DNA of 64,000 nt from Gordionus sp. m RMFG-2023 (taxonomy: Eukaryota; Nematomorpha; Gordioida; Chordodea; Parachordodidae). The notes beneath the pieces were generated by a model that saw nothing but the letters and a program-made list of their open reading frames with translations, did no database searches and was not told the origin of the DNA. The DNA lies in NCBI RefSeq assembly GCF_954871325.1, contig NC_088777.1, forward strand, positions 8,471,366 to 8,535,365. The letters run 5' to 3'. Position numbers and translations under genes: made by a program. Of the stretch, positions 59,907 to 64,000 are shown piece after piece (position 1 is the stretch's first letter; the number at the start of each line of letters is the position of its first letter).

Positions 59907-62900
59907 CTTAAACCTTTAACCTAAGAAAACAACTTTTAATTAGGCTATTTTTTTATCGCTGAAGAAGAAGATTTACTAATAAACTATTTATTTATTTTTT
60001 TTATATTGCAGCATATATTCTTTGGCGAGGTGTAGTAAAAGGAGATTAATTGATTCATTTATAAATTATATTTTATTGTTACATTACTCTTCTAAATTTG
60101 TTATTTTTTAAAAAATTTTGTTATATTATAACTTGCTTCTTTTTTAAATGTCCATGACTTTTTTTTAAAAAAAAAATTTTGTTATATTGTAACTTCATGA
60201 CATTTTTTTTAGAAAATATTTGCTATATATTTTTTCATTTGAAATATTCCTGATTTTTTGAGATAGCTTAGTTACTTAGTATTATAATCCGCTAAAAATT
60301 GTTTAATTGTTAAAAACCTTTGTTTAAATAAATATATTTTTTTATACTAATTATGTTAAATAATCCTTAATTGTTTTTAACAAAATTGTTCTTTTTTTTG
60401 TTATTGTTATCATTGTTTTTTTTAATAAAATGGAAATATTAGATTACCCGCATAAAAAAAGGAAGCACGGCAGTCCCTGAAGTGGGGGAAAATTTTGGTC
60501 CAAATTTTATTTTGATCATATAATCAGGATTTTTATCATATTTTAGAAAAATGTGTTTTTTTCTTCTTGGTTCATTTATCATAATTGTGTTTTGTTTATA
60601 TGTACATTCATTTTCTGTAATATTATAATAGCTAAACTCCAGAAGCAATGCTTATCGGAAGAAAATTTATTTATTGACTGAAATAAATTTAAAAAAATTT
60701 CATAAATACTAAAATAAGGATAAGAAATAGGATTAAAGCTTAAAGAGATGTAGGATAGTGTAGACCAACTTCTTATAATTTTAATTACTAATAATATAAA
60801 TTTTTGAAAAAATATGAAATATATTGATAATTTCACAACACCATTTATGCTAATATTCATTTTCCTTAATGCAACATATTTGGAAGCAATTATTTAAATC
60901 TTTACAAAAAACATTAAAAATGATCTCAAAATATTTACTCAATAAAAATTTATTAAACAGTGAATTTAAAAATATAGTAACTGAAAGATAAGATAAAAAT
61001 TTGACCCTATTAATTATGGGTAGACAAATATGAGTAAAATGTATTATAATTTTTTTTATAACAATCAATCCCAAGGTCCTTTTCTATAAATTAATTTACA
61101 CGGGACCAATATGCTTAAGGGAGATATCTAAGTGAATTTATTAAAGTAATTGAAGAAATTGGAAACACATAAATTTACATAATAAATAATATTTTAATGA
61201 AGAAACCTGGACATATGTGAGAAATATTCAATTATCTAATTAATTTGCTTTTAAAGGATCTAACAAATAAAATATTACCAATTTAAAATTTAGTAATAGA
61301 AGCCTAAATTATTATAAAATTTAACATTCTTTCACACATTTAAGGGAAAAGGACTTTAAGATAAGAATAGGATTGTTTCCTTAAAGTTTTCTAGCCCACC
61401 CAACTCTTTGGACCGTATAGTTTTCATATTAATAGATTTTACGGAAATACTATATTTTTATAGAAATAAGAGATTTAATTTTCTTGATCACGAAGTTTTT
61501 TAAATGATCTCGCGCATCTTTACAATTTTATAAATTCAGTTCTACAATAGAGAAAGTGGACAAATCATACTTATCTGACATTCCTCAAGAATTTATTATC
61601 AGGGAGATTTTTTACGGAACAAAATTATAGAGATCGAACAATTTATAAAAAACACCGCAAAATTTTTTTGTTGCCGAGACATTGACCCAAGATATAGCGG
61701 ATTTAATTTTAAAGACAATGAAGTTGTTAAAAGATAAAATACAAAACGATTTTTTGGATACCTAAATTTTGATGTTGAATCGTTTTCACCTTAAAACGAA
61801 GATAACAAATAAAATAATTAAAATTAATTCATACTTGTTTAGATAATTTATTAAGTCTATATATTTTTAATAAAGCATGAAAAAAAAATCAATAATTGAC
61901 CTGTAAAATAATTTTTTAAAGGAAATTTCTAATTTTTCGTCCAATTATAGTTTACCGGGAAATTTACATTCCTACTCATCGATGTTCTAAAAACTTTGGC
62001 GAAAATGGACTAGATAAATAATTACGGCTTCAAAGCAGAGGATATTCATATATATTAGTCAATACTTTTTGTATTGTTTAACTTTTAAATTTAAAAAAAA
62101 TTTTATTGCAAAATATATTAATTTAATTATTAAAAAAAATGGGGTTTTACAACAATTTTAAAAAATTTGCATGCGCCACATTTCATTCTTCCATATTGAA
62201 TATAATAGCTCAAATCAAAAAATGTTCATCTAAAGTAAATGTTTTAATTGGGTGGAATAAGGTAGGTTATGGATATGGTTAGGAAACTATAGCCCTTTAT
62301 TACGGTTGAGTATTGGATTGTTCGAGAATGTATTAATTAATATGGCGCATGAGGTTTAAACTAACCTAACTTTTGTATTCTTTCTTTGCAAAATGTAATA
62401 ATTTCATTAAATATAATTTTTTAAAAAAATAATATTGGAAAACAGGATGTAAAAATTAATTTTTGTAATCATAATATCACTGAAATTTTCATTTATCACA
62501 TTTATCTCAAAGAATTGAAGTATAAAATAACTCACTAGATGCCCCATAAGCATAATTATAATATCTAAAGTCCGTTGAGATAAAATAAAATTTTCAAAAA
62601 TGTAATACGACTGTTTTGCTTTTGTACATTCAATATATTGGGATTTTAATATAAATAAATACGATAAATAAATTAAAATACACTTGTATTTTTTTAAAAA
62701 AAAATTATTAGATATATTTGTATTTTATCTTGCAAATATGAATATGATATTTTTTAGTATTTCGTTATAAAAGTAGACCAATCGTATAAATAAAATTATA
62801 AATAAGAATATAACAATTAGAGAATTTCGTAAACAACTTATATACCAAAAACTCTTTGCCAAAAAAGTAAGAGAAAATATATGCTATATTATAAGGAAGA

Positions 62901-62960
62901 AAGATTTTTGAACTGAAAAAAAGGTTTAAGAAAAAAAAAATGGAATTGATGATAAGAGTA
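59907..62960. other. intergenic between convergent DUF4211 and RAB14 genes
   Basis: AT-rich. On the minus strand 60466-60630 is an exon-like piece (acceptor ATTACAG; PRRKKHIFLKYDKNPDYMIK, FGPKFSPTSGTAVLPFF; donor GTAATC) with no partner exon found. On the plus strand 61540-61765 reads STIEKVDKSYLSDIPQEFII and later LTQDIADLILKTMKLLKDKI with stops between, and 61950-62010 reads FTGKFTFLLIDVLKTLAKMD. These may be remnants of one decayed coding sequence, but I recognise no family. Confidence 0.3.
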
Positions 62961-63485
62961 TCAACATGCGCAATTGGATTTGTTAGATGCTTGATTAATA
63001 TTCGTTCGACTTAAATCTTCAGTTTCAATTTGTCTATTAGTTTTGCTTCTCACACCGGAATCGGCGGCGTTTAGGTCCAAACTTTATAAATTTTTTCAAA
63101 AAAAGTAAACAACACGGTAACATAATAGAAATCAATGGAAAGGAAAAAAAACTTAATAAGAATACTATTTACCTTTAAATTAAAGCGACAAAATTTCAAT
63201 TGATTTATCTCATTTTAAACACAAAAAAAATAAAATATAAATAATTTAACGATAAATTATAAAAAATTTATGTTGTAAGAAAAAAAAACCTTCCGTCTCT
63301 GACGTTAGCGTAAATCTTTTTAGCGCTCTCTAGAAACGCTTCTTCAACATTTTCACCACTAAAAAATATATTTACATATAAAAGGTTATCATCGGCAAAA
63401 GGTAAAAATTAGATATAGCATAGGTCTTAAAACTTAAAATTATATAATTATTACGTTTTTGCGCTTGTTTCGAGGAATAATAGAC
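62961..63485 (-). CDS. RAB14: RAB14 small GTPase, last three exons (5' partial)
   Basis: RAB14 is a Rab GTPase of early endosome/Golgi transport. Minus-strand exons in transcript order are 63485-63455, 63358-63290 and 63081-62961. The first, a 31-base exon, reads GLLFLETSAKT and carries the SAK motif that contacts the guanine base. The second reads GENVEEAFLESAKKIYANVRDG. The third reads SLDLNAADSGVRSKTNRQ, then a hypervariable tail ending ASNKSNCAC and TGA, matching the SLDLNAAESGV of vertebrate RAB14 and the C-terminal CxC double-cysteine prenylation signal. Phases agree at both junctions. The P-loop and switch exons lie beyond the right edge or were not found in 63486-64000. The gene is convergent with the DUF4211 gene. 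Confidence 0.92.
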
Positions 63486-64000
63486 CTTTGTTAAAAAAAA
63501 AAAAATTATTTTTAATAAAATAGGAATAAAATTTTAGAGCCATCATTGATATAAATATTTGAAAGAAAAAATTGATACGCTCGATTTTTTTAATAATTAC
63601 AATTTAGATTTAACTTAATGCTTCTAAGTAGGGCTGTGATTCCTCCTTCTAAAAAAGGAGTCAGGTTCAGTAAAATATCTCGGGTTCAGGGTTCGCCCTC
63701 TAGAAAAATAAAAACATAAGATTTAGTAAAAAATAAAAGAAACATTTTTTTTTAAATTTATTTTTTTACTATATTTAAATTTAACATTTCACCAAAAAAT
63801 AATTGGTACCATAATTATAATGATACTACTATACAAGATAAAAATAATATTTCATTGGTTTTATTTAAAAAATTTTATAAGCGAATTATTAAGATATCTA
63901 TCAAATCTATATCACTATCGATTTTTTTATGACCAACTTAGACAGTGCATTGCAACTTACATTTAATAAAACTATTTTTACTTTGTGATTTTGTTCTTTA
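63486..64000. other. RAB14 intron or right edge, with a possible repeat tip near 63632
   Basis: No upstream RAB14 exon was recognised. AGGGCTGTGATTCCTCC with a small hairpin (CTCCTT...AAGGAG) and GGGTTCAGGGTTCG near 63690 resemble the tip of a transposon. The remainder is AT-rich. Confidence 0.4.

Noticed and set aside
1-64000. CRISPR arrays, rRNA genes, bacterial operons or plasmid origins
   Set aside because: Repeats seen are transposon ends or AT arrays without regular unique spacers, and all genes are intron-containing eukaryotic genes.

Overview
The window is a strongly AT-rich stretch of eukaryotic, almost certainly metazoan, nuclear DNA. The genes are broken into many short exons by GT-AG introns, and the transposons are animal-type (hAT, FLYWCH-MULE, Harbinger-like, LINE, Ty3/gypsy). 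The host genes I could assemble exon by exon from reading frame, splice phase and remembered family sequences are: the transcription elongation factor SPT6 (plus strand, 902-27258, 26 exons, 5' end missing); a short three-exon gene for a small secreted cysteine-containing peptide (28892-30469); a SNAPC2-like subunit of the snRNA-activating complex (42632-43545); a two-exon orphan gene (48052-48752); an orphan coding exon (about 51344-52053); the 3' part of a DUF4211/CCDC82-like gene (54601-59906); and the last exons of RAB14 on the minus strand (62961-63485). I cannot name the species; the gene set only says animal.

Layout. 1-27258 is SPT6 in three exon blocks (902-7751, 12021-16630, 24255-27258) separated by two large introns. 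The first large intron (7752-12020) holds a Ty3/gypsy-like fossil whose ends are a pair of roughly 0.8-kb inverted arms. The second (16631-24254) holds a palindrome of about 5.9 kb built on a MULE DNA transposon, with AT-rich arrays in both arms. 27259-42631 is mostly repeats: an inverted-repeat MITE, a hAT-derived MITE, a composite repeat carrying a tRNA-like module, a 3.0-kb hAT transposon with a perfect 8-bp target duplication, G/C-homopolymer elements and a second Ty3/gypsy fossil scrap. 42632-64000 alternates small host genes with decayed LINE, hAT and Harbinger-like copies.

The recognisable genes are not an operon or pathway cluster. SPT6 travels with RNA polymerase II, SNAPC2 serves snRNA promoters, RAB14 acts in endosome/Golgi traffic, and the DUF4211 protein has no settled role. 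The two big inverted repeats lie in transcribed SPT6 introns, so the pre-mRNA should be able to fold into very long hairpins. No CRISPR array, rRNA gene, bacterial operon or confident functional tRNA was seen.
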